The position numbers and the translations under genes were made by a program. This document shows positions 1 to 7,873 of a stretch of 64,000 nucleotides of DNA, piece by piece. The number at the start of each line of letters is the position of its first letter. Position 1 is the first letter of the stretch. The DNA is from Sporisorium sorghi (taxonomy: Eukaryota > Basidiomycota > Ustilaginomycetes > Ustilaginales > Ustilaginaceae), in the NCBI GenBank assembly GCA_023212695.1, contig JALCCG010000013.1, forward strand, positions 103,794 to 167,793, written 5' to 3'. The notes under the pieces were generated by a model. That model saw only the letters and a program-made list of their open reading frames with translations. It had not been told where the DNA came from and searched no databases.

Positions 1-1
1 T

Positions 2-706
2 GCTTGTGCTTTATCGCTCTTTGCATCTTCTCTCGTTCCAGCACCAGCATCAGCAGATGCCAATGCCGCCTCCGCCAAGGAATGGATCCAAATATCCGCA
101 CGGACATCTTATTACGGTGAGACAGCCAATGGCCAGCCCCACGGGCGAGGCACTATCAAATGGGGTGAAGACAAACAGTATTCCGGCGATTTCGTAAACG
201 GAAAACGCACGGGCACCGGTAAATACATGAACCAATACCAAGCAGATGATGAAGAACATAAAGTGGTGTACAACGGCTCCTGGACGGACGATAAGATGGA
301 TGGCGAAGGTCTCCAGACGCACAAAGTCACGCTCCCCGACGGGACCGTCAGATGGAACCAGCTCCAGAAGGGGACATTCAAGGCAGGCGTATTCCAAAGC
401 GGCTACGATGTCATTCATGCCGTAGCGGACCCGGATTACAGCTTCACTTACAAGAATGGCAAGGAATTGCTGACGATTATGGGAAGCAACCAAAACATGA
501 AAAAAGCCTGGGCAGCTGCCTCCATGTTCAGTGTCCAATACAAAAACGGCTCCGTCAACAAATCCTATTCGATCTTTCCGGCCAGCACGGCTGCAGAACA
601 ACGTCAAAATGATGCCGCGAAAAAATATTTAAAGAGCATACAAAACAAAATAAATCCTCATCTGTTGCAATTTGAGGCATTGTCCAAGCAGGTCCCGTTA
701 AAATAA
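2..706 (+). CDS. Secreted MORN-repeat protein, 5' end cut by window
   Basis: The frame is open from the window edge, so the start codon lies outside. The first visible residues look like the end of a signal peptide: a hydrophobic stretch, then an Ala-Pro-Ser-Ala rich cleavage region. Next come MORN-like units with Gly/Tyr spacing (YYGE..GQPHGRGTIKW, YSGDFVNGKRTGTGKY, YNGSWTDDKMDGEG). The remaining ~130 residues are hydrophilic and unrecognised. MORN repeats usually mediate lipid or protein contacts; an extracytoplasmic role is inferred from the signal-like N-terminus. The gene faces the SGNH gene and shares its terminator. Family call is fairly sure, function unknown. Confidence 0.7.
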   Translation, partial: ACALSLFASSLVPAPASADANAASAKEWIQISARTSYYGETANGQPHGRGTIKWGEDKQYSGDFVNGKRTGTGKYMNQYQADDEEHKVVYNGSWTDDKMDGEGLQTHKVTLPDGTVRWNQLQKGTFKAGVFQSGYDVIHAVADPDYSFTYKNGKELLTIMGSNQNMKKAWAAASMFSVQYKNGSVNKSYSIFPASTAAEQRQNDAAKKYLKSIQNKINPHLLQFEALSKQVPLK

Positions 707-729
707 CCCGGATTTAAACAAAACCAAAA

Positions 730-773
730 AAGAACCCCCATCTTGCAAAAAAACAAGAGTCGGGGTTCTTTTG
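730..773. terminator. Bidirectional intrinsic terminator
   Basis: Arms AAGAACCCC and GGGGTTCTT enclose a second short pairing (tcttg/caaga). A-rich sequence precedes it and TTTT follows. It lies between two convergent genes and can serve both. Confidence 0.8.
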
Positions 774-810
774 GATGTTTGACGGGTTCTTTCATTGAAC
801 TCCGTCGATG

Positions 811-2355
811 TTATGAAGCAGGCCGATCGAGTACATAACGAAGCGTATAGTAATCCGGCTTCTCAATGACTACGTTATAGCCCAATAACTCGGCGGTTTG
901 CAGAAGGGGAACCATGGTCTTCCCGCCCGCAACATAAGGAGCATGTCGAAGTGTAACCTCGCTTTTGGCCACTCCATTCTTCCTGTCCTCTTTGCTTCTG
1001 GACTCCCATGCCTGTGTTGAATCCACCTTCAGCTCGACTGCGGGACCTCGGCCTGATAATGTCACGATCCCCGCATCATACGCAGCCGATATCCCCAGTG
1101 CTTCAACCGCTTCCTTCACAGGCACCATCAATTCCGTCTCGTCGGGCATCTTCCGGCTTGTAAAAGAGATGGGCTCCCCATTCCCGTCTATCAAGACCTC
1201 GACATTTCTGGCTTCCTTCCCCGTAATAAGCACGGTGTCGACCTGTCTGGATAGCCGTTCCGTGAATGCCTCAACATTATCCGGCGTCACCTTATAGCGG
1301 ACATCCCCTTCACTGATTGCCCAAGTTATACGGGAGTTTATGTCCTGTGAATGATGCGACAGATCCTTGAATAACGAGAAATCGTAGGTCCAGTCCGCTT
1401 CAGCCTGGAAGTCATATACCTGCGTGTTGCGATAGCGGTTGAACTGCTGGAACATCCAGGTCTTCATTTCCAACTGGTTACTGTAACGGGCCGGGTTTGA
1501 ATCCTGCCAAAGCTTCTGCCGCAGAATGCTGTATGGCGGAGAATAAACGATAAATTCAACTTCGGGATATGCCTCGACCAAAGACAAGACATACGTGTTG
1601 AAATGATGCTGCACCTCTTCGAGCGGCTCTTCATTCACGCCAAAATAATGTTCCGTGTTTCTTGCGCGATCGTAGGCATTCATCACCTGATCACTTCCAT
1701 AGGACGCTTCATCGTTCCAGTTATACAGATATTCGATATTTTGGGGTGTTCCACCCAGGAGCGACTTGGCAATCCCTCTTGCAAAGCTTTCATAAGCGGA
1801 GTAATTGAACCAATACTTGTAATCGTTCCACCAGATGTCATCATAAAGGTAATCAGGAAAATTAGCATCTGTGCCCTCATCCGGATTCTTGAGTGCAAAA
1901 TAGTCCAGTCCCCACAGGACTCTCTTCACCTTCCCAGTCTCAAGCGCCAGCGATGCAATCTTAAACTGCTCATCCGCTGTTGATCCTCGCATGGACAGCT
2001 TGAGAGCTTGACCTCCCAGAGCCTCCCCCACCTCAGAAGGCAGGAAATTCTCCGTCATGGATGTACCCAGAATAATCGTATCATAGGGATAATTGCGGGC
2101 CAGACCAGGGTTCTGGTATCGCTGCTCGCCGGTGAATACAGGAGAATACCAGGTTGCCTTGCGGTAGAACTGAAAAGGGTCCAGCACAAATGTCATACAA
2201 CTGATCAGCAGCGCAGCTGCGATGGAAACGAGAGCAAACTGAATCAGCATCCTTTTTCCGGCTCTCCGAGAAGCTCGCGCAGGTTGGAGATCTGCCATAG
2301 CATGCCTCTTGGATGGCGCCGACTTCGCGGCTGTTGATGTGGATGGCATGTTCAT
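811..2355 (-). CDS. SGNH-like acyltransferase partner with C-terminal stalk domain
   Basis: 514 residues. A basic N-terminus precedes one membrane segment (about 38-58), then an extracytoplasmic domain with a GTSMTEN motif (97-103) resembling the GDSL/SGNH nucleophile block of DltD/AlgJ/AlgX-like proteins. Residues ~385-510 resemble the copper-amine-oxidase N-terminal 'stalk' domain common in Paenibacillus surface proteins (LMVPVKEAVEALG; TMVPLLQTAELLGY). The gene follows an MBOAT gene by 12 nt. This is the usual arrangement for surface polymer O-acylation: the membrane MBOAT passes the acyl group and the SGNH partner transfers it. The acceptor polymer is unknown. The join to a stalk domain is unusual. 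Confidence 0.7.
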   Translation of the reverse strand: MNMPSTSTAAKSAPSKRHAMADLQPARASRRAGKRMLIQFALVSIAAALLISCMTFVLDPFQFYRKATWYSPVFTGEQRYQNPGLARNYPYDTIILGTSMTENFLPSEVGEALGGQALKLSMRGSTADEQFKIASLALETGKVKRVLWGLDYFALKNPDEGTDANFPDYLYDDIWWNDYKYWFNYSAYESFARGIAKSLLGGTPQNIEYLYNWNDEASYGSDQVMNAYDRARNTEHYFGVNEEPLEEVQHHFNTYVLSLVEAYPEVEFIVYSPPYSILRQKLWQDSNPARYSNQLEMKTWMFQQFNRYRNTQVYDFQAEADWTYDFSLFKDLSHHSQDINSRITWAISEGDVRYKVTPDNVEAFTERLSRQVDTVLITGKEARNVEVLIDGNGEPISFTSRKMPDETELMVPVKEAVEALGISAAYDAGIVTLSGRGPAVELKVDSTQAWESRSKEDRKNGVAKSEVTLRHAPYVAGGKTMVPLLQTAELLGYNVVIEKPDYYTLRYVLDRPAS

Positions 2356-2367
2356 TAGCCGCCCTTC

Positions 2368-3774
2368 CTAAAAATTAAAATACAAAAATTCGCTAATGCG
2401 AGTAATGTACATCAAAGAGATCACAAACAGTACCGCACATACTACTGCCTGTCTGAAGTTCGGCCGGAAGGATACGGACAGCTCCGAGGAATTCCGACAG
2501 AAGAACACGATCGGGGCGATGAGGATCATGATCGCGACCGGCTCTAACAGGGCAGTGTCCAAATTCAGATGAATACCCGATAGACCGCTCATTCCCTTCA
2601 TTAGCCGCATGGCATCAGCCCAGCTTTCCGCTCGGAAAAAGACCCAGGTCACCGTTATAAAAACGAAGGTGATCGCCCAAGCGAGCACACGGGGCATCGT
2701 AATGCCCAGCTTCCCCCATAACCGTTGAATGACCTGTCCGACACCGTGCAGGAGGCCCCAGAACAGAAACGTCCAGCCTGCGCCATGCCACAGTCCGCCG
2801 ATCAGGAAGGTCAGCACCAGATTCCGCAGCATGATCGCTTCACCACGGCGGTTGCCTCCCAGCGGAATATAAATGTAGTCCCGTAAAAATCGGCTCAGTG
2901 TCATATGCCAGCGCCGCCAGAAGTCTTGAATATTCACCGCCTTATAAGGTGAGTTGAAATTCTGCGGCAGCCGGATATTGAACAGAAGCGCAGCACCGAT
3001 AGCCATGTCGGTATAACCGCTGAAGTCAAAATAAAGCTGGAACGTATAAGATAGCGCAGCTACCCAGGAATCAACGAAGCCCGAAGCAGTATCAAAGCCT
3101 GTATTGGCATAAACCGCCAGCGTATCCGCGATGACTACCTTCTTAAACAAACCGATGCAGAATATAAAAATGCCGTTTGCGGCGTTCCCCCAATCCCACA
3201 GCTTGCCCCGAACCCGATCAAACTGCGGCATCATCTCGCCATGATGCAGGATCGGACCCGCGATCAGATGCGGATAGAAAGTCACGAACAGCACATAATT
3301 GACCAGATTGTATTCACGAGCCTTCCCCTTGTACGCATCCACCAGATAGGCGATTTGGGTGAAGGTAAAAAAGCTGATTCCGAGCGGCAGCACCAGATTG
3401 AGAAGGGGCACTTCCCACCCTGTTGCTGCTCCAATATTAACGATGAAGAAATCAGCGTATTTGTAATAGATTAACAGCAATACATTCCCTGATATGCCGG
3501 CGATTAATATGCCTTTTGCACCGCGCCGGGAAGCGGTTTGATCTAGGGAATGAGCTTGACGTGCCTGGAGCAGCCGTCCCACGGCATAATTGAAGGCAAT
3601 GGAGCCGAGAAGAAGAGGTAAATAACTGATATTCCACCAGCTGTAGAAGAATAGCGAGGATAATGCCAGCCAGCATTTAGCGGCCAATCCATAACGAAGC
3701 CGGTTCAGCATAAAATAAACAAGCACCGTAATCGGCAGAAACACAAAAATAAAAGGATAAGAATTAAACAACAT
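2368..3774 (-). CDS. MBOAT-family O-acyltransferase (AlgI/DltB-like)
   Basis: 468 residues with about ten membrane segments. Family hallmarks are clear: start MLFNSYPFIF, FWRRWHMTLSRFLRDYIYIP (285-304), and GLWHGAGW (327-334) holding the invariant catalytic His330. AlgI-type proteins move acetyl groups across the membrane onto exopolysaccharide; DltB moves D-alanine. No dlt genes are nearby, so polysaccharide acetylation is more likely (inference). It is first in a two-gene operon with the SGNH partner. The visible Shine-Dalgarno (GGAGGTG) is about 13 nt from the ATG, slightly long, but the start agrees with the family's conserved N-terminus. Confidence 0.88.
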   Translation of the reverse strand: MLFNSYPFIFVFLPITVLVYFMLNRLRYGLAAKCWLALSSLFFYSWWNISYLPLLLGSIAFNYAVGRLLQARQAHSLDQTASRRGAKGILIAGISGNVLLLIYYKYADFFIVNIGAATGWEVPLLNLVLPLGISFFTFTQIAYLVDAYKGKAREYNLVNYVLFVTFYPHLIAGPILHHGEMMPQFDRVRGKLWDWGNAANGIFIFCIGLFKKVVIADTLAVYANTGFDTASGFVDSWVAALSYTFQLYFDFSGYTDMAIGAALLFNIRLPQNFNSPYKAVNIQDFWRRWHMTLSRFLRDYIYIPLGGNRRGEAIMLRNLVLTFLIGGLWHGAGWTFLFWGLLHGVGQVIQRLWGKLGITMPRVLAWAITFVFITVTWVFFRAESWADAMRLMKGMSGLSGIHLNLDTALLEPVAIMILIAPIVFFCRNSSELSVSFRPNFRQAVVCAVLFVISLMYITRISEFLYFNF

Positions 3775-3992
3775 GCCTGAACAGGCACCTCCGACTTCCT
3801 GACTTCACATTTCGCTTCGGTTTATGTCGTTTTTAGACGACGATTTCTCAATAGTATCATATATTTTACATCTGAGAAATAATTTTCTTACAAGTGCTTT
3901 CTATGATTTATATCGAACAATTTCCATATAAACTGAAGTATAACTGAAGTATTTAACCCAAGAAATTTAGGAATCGGCAGGTGCCCCAAGCA

Positions 3993-4385
3993 TTATCGGA
4001 GAACTTGATATAAGTCGAACTGATTACCGTATAAATCCTCAAAACCTACGCCTCTGCCACCTGGAACAGGCTTCGGTTCTCCGTGGAATACGACGCCTCT
4101 TGCTTTCAAATCCTGATAATCTTGGTCGATATCATTCGATGCAAACATGATAAGAACTTGATCGGCTGCTTGTTTACCTATAAGTTCCTCTCGTTCTGGC
4201 GTATCCGCTTCAGTTAACTCCAGAACCAACTCATTGTGCCTCTGGGGTGCAACGGTCAGGTAGCGCCAACCCGGTGCAAACTCCTCCTCTGCTACAACAT
4301 GAAACTCCAGCTTCTCCGTATAGTAGGCTTTGGCTTCGTCAAGATCTCTCACGAAAATAGTAACTTGAATAGCAGACGTAATCAT
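3993..4385 (-). CDS. VOC (glyoxalase-fold) family protein
   Basis: 130 residues, the size of a single VOC domain. It opens with the beta strand typical of the fold (AIQVTIFVRDLDEAKAYYTEKL) and closes with FEDLYGNQFDLYQ, where the Gly-Asn and a metal-binding acidic residue normally sit. The start is supported by GGGAGGAG 7-8 nt upstream. VOC proteins include glyoxalases, dioxygenases and antibiotic-binding proteins; the substrate cannot be told. It stands alone between the MBOAT operon and an SDR gene, with no visible terminator. Confidence 0.8.
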   Translation of the reverse strand: MITSAIQVTIFVRDLDEAKAYYTEKLEFHVVAEEEFAPGWRYLTVAPQRHNELVLELTEADTPEREELIGKQAADQVLIMFASNDIDQDYQDLKARGVVFHGEPKPVPGGRGVGFEDLYGNQFDLYQVLR

Positions 4386-4565
4386 CGTTTTCTCCTCCCT
4401 TATCTAGGTGCAGTCCTGATTGGCTTCACCTCATCAATCACAATACAGTTTAGCAAAAGGCCTCATGCTATCTTTCTTATGCATTGCTAGATTTAAGGAG
4501 TTACAGAGAGGACCTTTGAAAGCCTCCTAGTATATAAGCGATAGAATCTTCTAATGAATGCAGCA

Positions 4566-5327
4566 CTACTGTGCTGTCCAGCCGCCATCCACAAGCAGCA
4601 AAGTACCTGTAACAAGATCGGACGCCGGTGAGGCCAAATAAATGACGGCTCCCGCCACGTCTCCAATGGTGCCGATCCTTCCTGCCGGAATACGAGCCAA
4701 TACGCCATCTCGAAAATCCGGCGAGTCCAGACGCTCGGCCGTTCCAGGCGTATGAATGAATGTCGGGCCCACCGCATTGATATTTACACCGCGACTGGAC
4801 CACTCCAGCGCCAGCACCTTCGTCAACTGATTCACGCCTCCCTTGGAGGCGCAATAAGCTGCACCTTCGGTAATGCCAACGACACTGACCTGTGAGCTGA
4901 CGTTAATGATTTTGCCATAACCCTGCTCCAGCATGATGCGGCCGGCGGCCTGACAGCAGAAAAATACGCCCTTCAAATTAACATCCATCATTTCATCCCA
5001 GTAGTCCTCTGTGATGTCTTCGGCCAGCATCCCCTCTCCCAAGCCAGCGTTATTGACCACGATATCCAGTCTGCCATAATTCTTGGCAACCTCAGCAAAA
5101 GCATCACGGATCTGTTCCACGTTCCGGACGTCCAGTTCATAGGCCTTGGCCTGACCTCCCGCTTGGGATATGTCCTCAACTAATCGATCCAGCACCTCCT
5201 TGCTCCGTGCCATGACCGCCACCTTAGCCCCTGCCGCTGCAAGCGATTGGGCCAAACCATACCCGATTCCTTTGCTTGCGCCGGTTACAATGGCGACCTT
5301 ACCCTCAATACTGAAATTAGGCTGCAT
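4566..5327 (-). CDS. Short-chain dehydrogenase/reductase
   Basis: 253 residues from the ATG at 5327, chosen because GGAGG lies 8 nt upstream; an in-frame ATG at 5342 overlaps that ribosome site. Classical SDR features: cofactor loop TGASKGIG (15-22), NNAG (92-95), catalytic Ser145, Tyr158 and Lys162 (YCASK), and a GAVIYLAS segment near the end. The Arg after the second strand (MARSKE) favours NADP(H), by family rule. The closest general relatives are gluconate 5-dehydrogenase and FabG-like enzymes. No pathway neighbours pin down the substrate. Confidence 0.85.
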   Translation of the reverse strand: MQPNFSIEGKVAIVTGASKGIGYGLAQSLAAAGAKVAVMARSKEVLDRLVEDISQAGGQAKAYELDVRNVEQIRDAFAEVAKNYGRLDIVVNNAGLGEGMLAEDITEDYWDEMMDVNLKGVFFCCQAAGRIMLEQGYGKIINVSSQVSVVGITEGAAYCASKGGVNQLTKVLALEWSSRGVNINAVGPTFIHTPGTAERLDSPDFRDGVLARIPAGRIGTIGDVAGAVIYLASPASDLVTGTLLLVDGGWTAQ

Positions 5328-5480
5328 ATGTAAAACCTCCATGATTTTTATTCGTATATGTAGTTACATTAAATCATGGCGGTAAAGCCGAGGCAATCTT
5401 TACCAGATCATTTAAAGTCCGGCAGGAGGCTGGAACCCTAGAACCGGAAAGGAAATTTACCGAAACGCAATGGAGGAGTC

Positions 5481-5543
5481 ATGGCCTCTCGGCTAGAAAT
5501 GATGAGAAAGCAGCACCGTCATGAAAGCATGAAGGAAGCATAA
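5481..5543 (+). CDS. Possible 20-codon leader ORF before the DUF3626 gene
   Basis: An ATG preceded by GGAGGAGTC opens 20 codons rich in Met, His, Arg and Lys, ending 27 nt before the DUF3626 start. It could be a short upstream ORF affecting translation, or chance. There is no homology I recognise, and the Shine-Dalgarno spacing (4 nt) is tight. Confidence 0.2.
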   Translation: MASRLEMMRKQHRHESMKEA

Positions 5544-5570
5544 AGGAATTATGGAGGAAGGAGTTACGAT

Positions 5571-6686
5571 ATGAGCGAATGGTTATCCGAAGCACAACAG
5601 CAGGCGATTCTTCATGTCGGCTCATCGGCGAAACGGGCACAACAGCATGCCATAGACATCATAGAGCGCATTTTAGAACGTAACGGCTTAGGCGCTGTGA
5701 CAATCCACTCGCTATTAACCTGTATCCGAAAGAATGCCCGAGTCACGCTGAATTTTCATCCTGACCGGGTACTGCCCATCACCAACCGCGCTGTAATAGA
5801 AAGCCTTCTGACAGAGGGCCGTTACCATAACCAGTTCATCACAAGCGTGACGAATGGAAGCCGTACCGCCTATCCGGGCGGTGAGCGTGACCGCTGGGAA
5901 CAGCTTCTGTTTGGCGGAGCCTACCAAGAGCCTGGCGTTCATAATGAGGAGCGGCCCAAATACGGGGCCCTTAATCTCATGAACTATGCGGACGGCGCCT
6001 CTCCCCGGTTTGGCTCTTGTTTTTTTGTATTGTCTCCGGCCATATTGAGCCGCTGCACGTTTACTTTCGGGGACAGTCATGCAGGACCTGCATTTACAGG
6101 TACCATAAAGCAATGGGACTCCGTTCTTGCAGCCCTTCTGCTTGAAGTCGAGTCCACGGGGTCAGCCCTGGGGGCCCCCCACATGAACATTCCATCTATG
6201 GTGGAGCAGCTTGTTCACCTGCCTTCATCCTATACCAGTCACTCCGGACCTGTTGGTCGCAGCCTGGATGATTATATTGAAGCGCAGATTCATGGCGTTA
6301 TCGATTTGTCCAGCGATGTGGAAGCGCTTGTTGCCGATCCATCTTACCGGAATACCCGAACCGGTCAGCTGTTTCAAGAATTGTGTGAACGATATAACCT
6401 TACCCTATCCTGGCATCCCGGGTTCTGCCTTGCTGTACAGGATGTACCCGATGACTTTCGGGGACCCGCCATGCCGCCGCTGGCCCAGAGGATCGACCGG
6501 CAATTTGCGGATTCGCAAGGCGTGCTGGACGCCGCTGTTATCGGCAAAGCAGCAGCACAGCTGTATCATCAACCAGACCATTGGAGCGATTGGGGAACCT
6601 ATGATGAAACCTGTCAGCATCTCAAACAGCTGTGGCACGTGCTCGTAAAGTATGGATATCCGAATCCGAATACTTCAAGCCACTAG
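5571..6686 (+). CDS. DUF3626 domain-containing protein
   Basis: 371 residues, soluble, no signal peptide. The sequence matches my memory of the DUF3626 family: an N-terminal Gln-rich helix, a central block GGERDRWEQLLFGG followed by RPKYGALNLM, and RFGSCFFVLSP. Function is unknown in the family. It is preceded by a strong AAGGAGT-type ribosome site. It stands alone, upstream of a co-directional AraC gene 136 nt away, and no terminator is seen between the two. The family call rests on recognition without a search. Confidence 0.65.
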   Translation: MSEWLSEAQQQAILHVGSSAKRAQQHAIDIIERILERNGLGAVTIHSLLTCIRKNARVTLNFHPDRVLPITNRAVIESLLTEGRYHNQFITSVTNGSRTAYPGGERDRWEQLLFGGAYQEPGVHNEERPKYGALNLMNYADGASPRFGSCFFVLSPAILSRCTFTFGDSHAGPAFTGTIKQWDSVLAALLLEVESTGSALGAPHMNIPSMVEQLVHLPSSYTSHSGPVGRSLDDYIEAQIHGVIDLSSDVEALVADPSYRNTRTGQLFQELCERYNLTLSWHPGFCLAVQDVPDDFRGPAMPPLAQRIDRQFADSQGVLDAAVIGKAAAQLYHQPDHWSDWGTYDETCQHLKQLWHVLVKYGYPNPNTSSH

Positions 6687-6822
6687 GCCGCATTCTGCCC
6701 CAGTACAGTTGATCGGTTGATCGTTCGCCTGGAAATAACCAGGCTAGCCGGATCCGTGCAGAAACGGCTAGGCTTATCGATCACAGCTTCTTTATATTGA
6801 TTATAGAAAGGATGATGACCGG

Positions 6823-7677
6823 ATGGATTGGATTCAGCGAATGAATGAGGCCATAGGCTATATGGAAGCGCACCTGACCGAGGAGATTGATTACGCGGAA
6901 GCTGCACGGATTGCATGCTGCTCCGTATACCATTTTCAGCGCATGTTCCCTTACATTACGGATGTTTCGCTATCCGAATACATACGGAGACGACGGCTGA
7001 CCTTGGCTGCTTACGAGCTGCAGAACAGCGATATCAAAGTCATCAGCCTTGCACTCAAATATGGCTATGAATCGCCGGAGGCGTTCGCGCGCGCGTTCCA
7101 GAATATGCATGGCACAACGCCAACGGCAGCTCGCCAAGCCGGTACAAAGCTGAAGGCCTATCCCCGCATCTTCTTTCAATTTTCCATGCGAGGAGCTGCA
7201 GAAATGAATTATAGAATTGAGGAAATGAAGGGTTTCTCCATTGTTGGCTTCCAGAAGCAAATTCGAACACAGCAAGCTTATGAAGACGTCCCCCTCCTCT
7301 GGAAGGACGCCCATGCGGAAGGAATATTCGATAAGCTGTGGAACTATCGTCAGGATGACCATCCGATTCGGGGGATACTAGGGGTTTGCGCGGACGGCGA
7401 CTATGGGAAAAACGAAGATTTTGATTACATCATGTCCGTGGTCTCCCAGCACACGCCCCCGGATCCGATGGTGCGGCGGCATGTTCCCGCAGCCACTTGG
7501 GCCGTCTTCGAAATGGAGGGCGACCCGAGCGGGATAGCGGATATGTGGAAGCGTCTATATACCGAATGGGTTCCATCCCATGCGTATGATCTCGCACCGA
7601 TACCTGCTATTGAATGCTACCTTCCACCGGATGAGAACAAGAATGAGTTATGGATTCCTGTCATTAGAAAGGCTTAA
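6823..7677 (+). CDS. AraC-family regulator with GyrI-like effector-binding domain
   Basis: 284 residues in two parts. Residues 1-110 are the AraC/XylS double helix-turn-helix (DYAEAARIACCSVYHFQRMF; VISLALKYGYESPEAFARAF, then GTTPTAARQ). Residues ~125-284 are a GyrI-like/AraC effector-binding domain (MNYRIEEMKGFSIVG...PAIECYLP). This layout is the Rob/BltR type, in which a hydrophobic ligand is bound by the C-terminal domain. Targets are unknown; the DUF3626 gene just upstream could be one. Confidence 0.85.
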   Translation: MDWIQRMNEAIGYMEAHLTEEIDYAEAARIACCSVYHFQRMFPYITDVSLSEYIRRRRLTLAAYELQNSDIKVISLALKYGYESPEAFARAFQNMHGTTPTAARQAGTKLKAYPRIFFQFSMRGAAEMNYRIEEMKGFSIVGFQKQIRTQQAYEDVPLLWKDAHAEGIFDKLWNYRQDDHPIRGILGVCADGDYGKNEDFDYIMSVVSQHTPPDPMVRRHVPAATWAVFEMEGDPSGIADMWKRLYTEWVPSHAYDLAPIPAIECYLPPDENKNELWIPVIRKA

Positions 7678-7786
7678 CCAGGGCTCTCCGTCTACCGACC
7701 CATAATGCGAAACCAATGAGCAGTATATCCATGCCGATTGGTTCAGCGGACATTCCAGCCATTCCGTCAACAATGATCCAGCCGAT

Positions 7787-7827
7787 AAAAGCCGCAAGCT
7801 CTGTGATATCACAAGCTTGCGGCTTTT
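7787..7827. terminator. Bidirectional intrinsic terminator
   Basis: Arms AAAAGCCGCAAGCT and AGCTTGCGGCTTTT pair perfectly over 14 bp around a 12-nt loop. The hairpin sits between the convergent AraC and SLH-protein genes. Confidence 0.9.
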
Positions 7828-7873
7828 ATATCGAAATTCATGTCTTTAACCCTAACCGACCAGGTCGTGGATG

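Noticed and set aside
2368..3774. MBOAT gene as dltB of a teichoic-acid D-alanylation operon
   Set aside because: dltA, dltC and dltD are not adjacent and the partner gene is AlgJ/X-like with a stalk domain.
5571..6686. DUF3626 protein as a secreted toxin or effector
   Set aside because: There is no signal peptide, immunity-like neighbour or secretion module; only the unknown-function family can be supported.
7668..7835. Open minus-strand stretch with hydrophobic membrane-like residues past the SLH-protein gene
   Set aside because: It has no usable start codon and overlaps the bidirectional terminator hairpin, so coding is unlikely.
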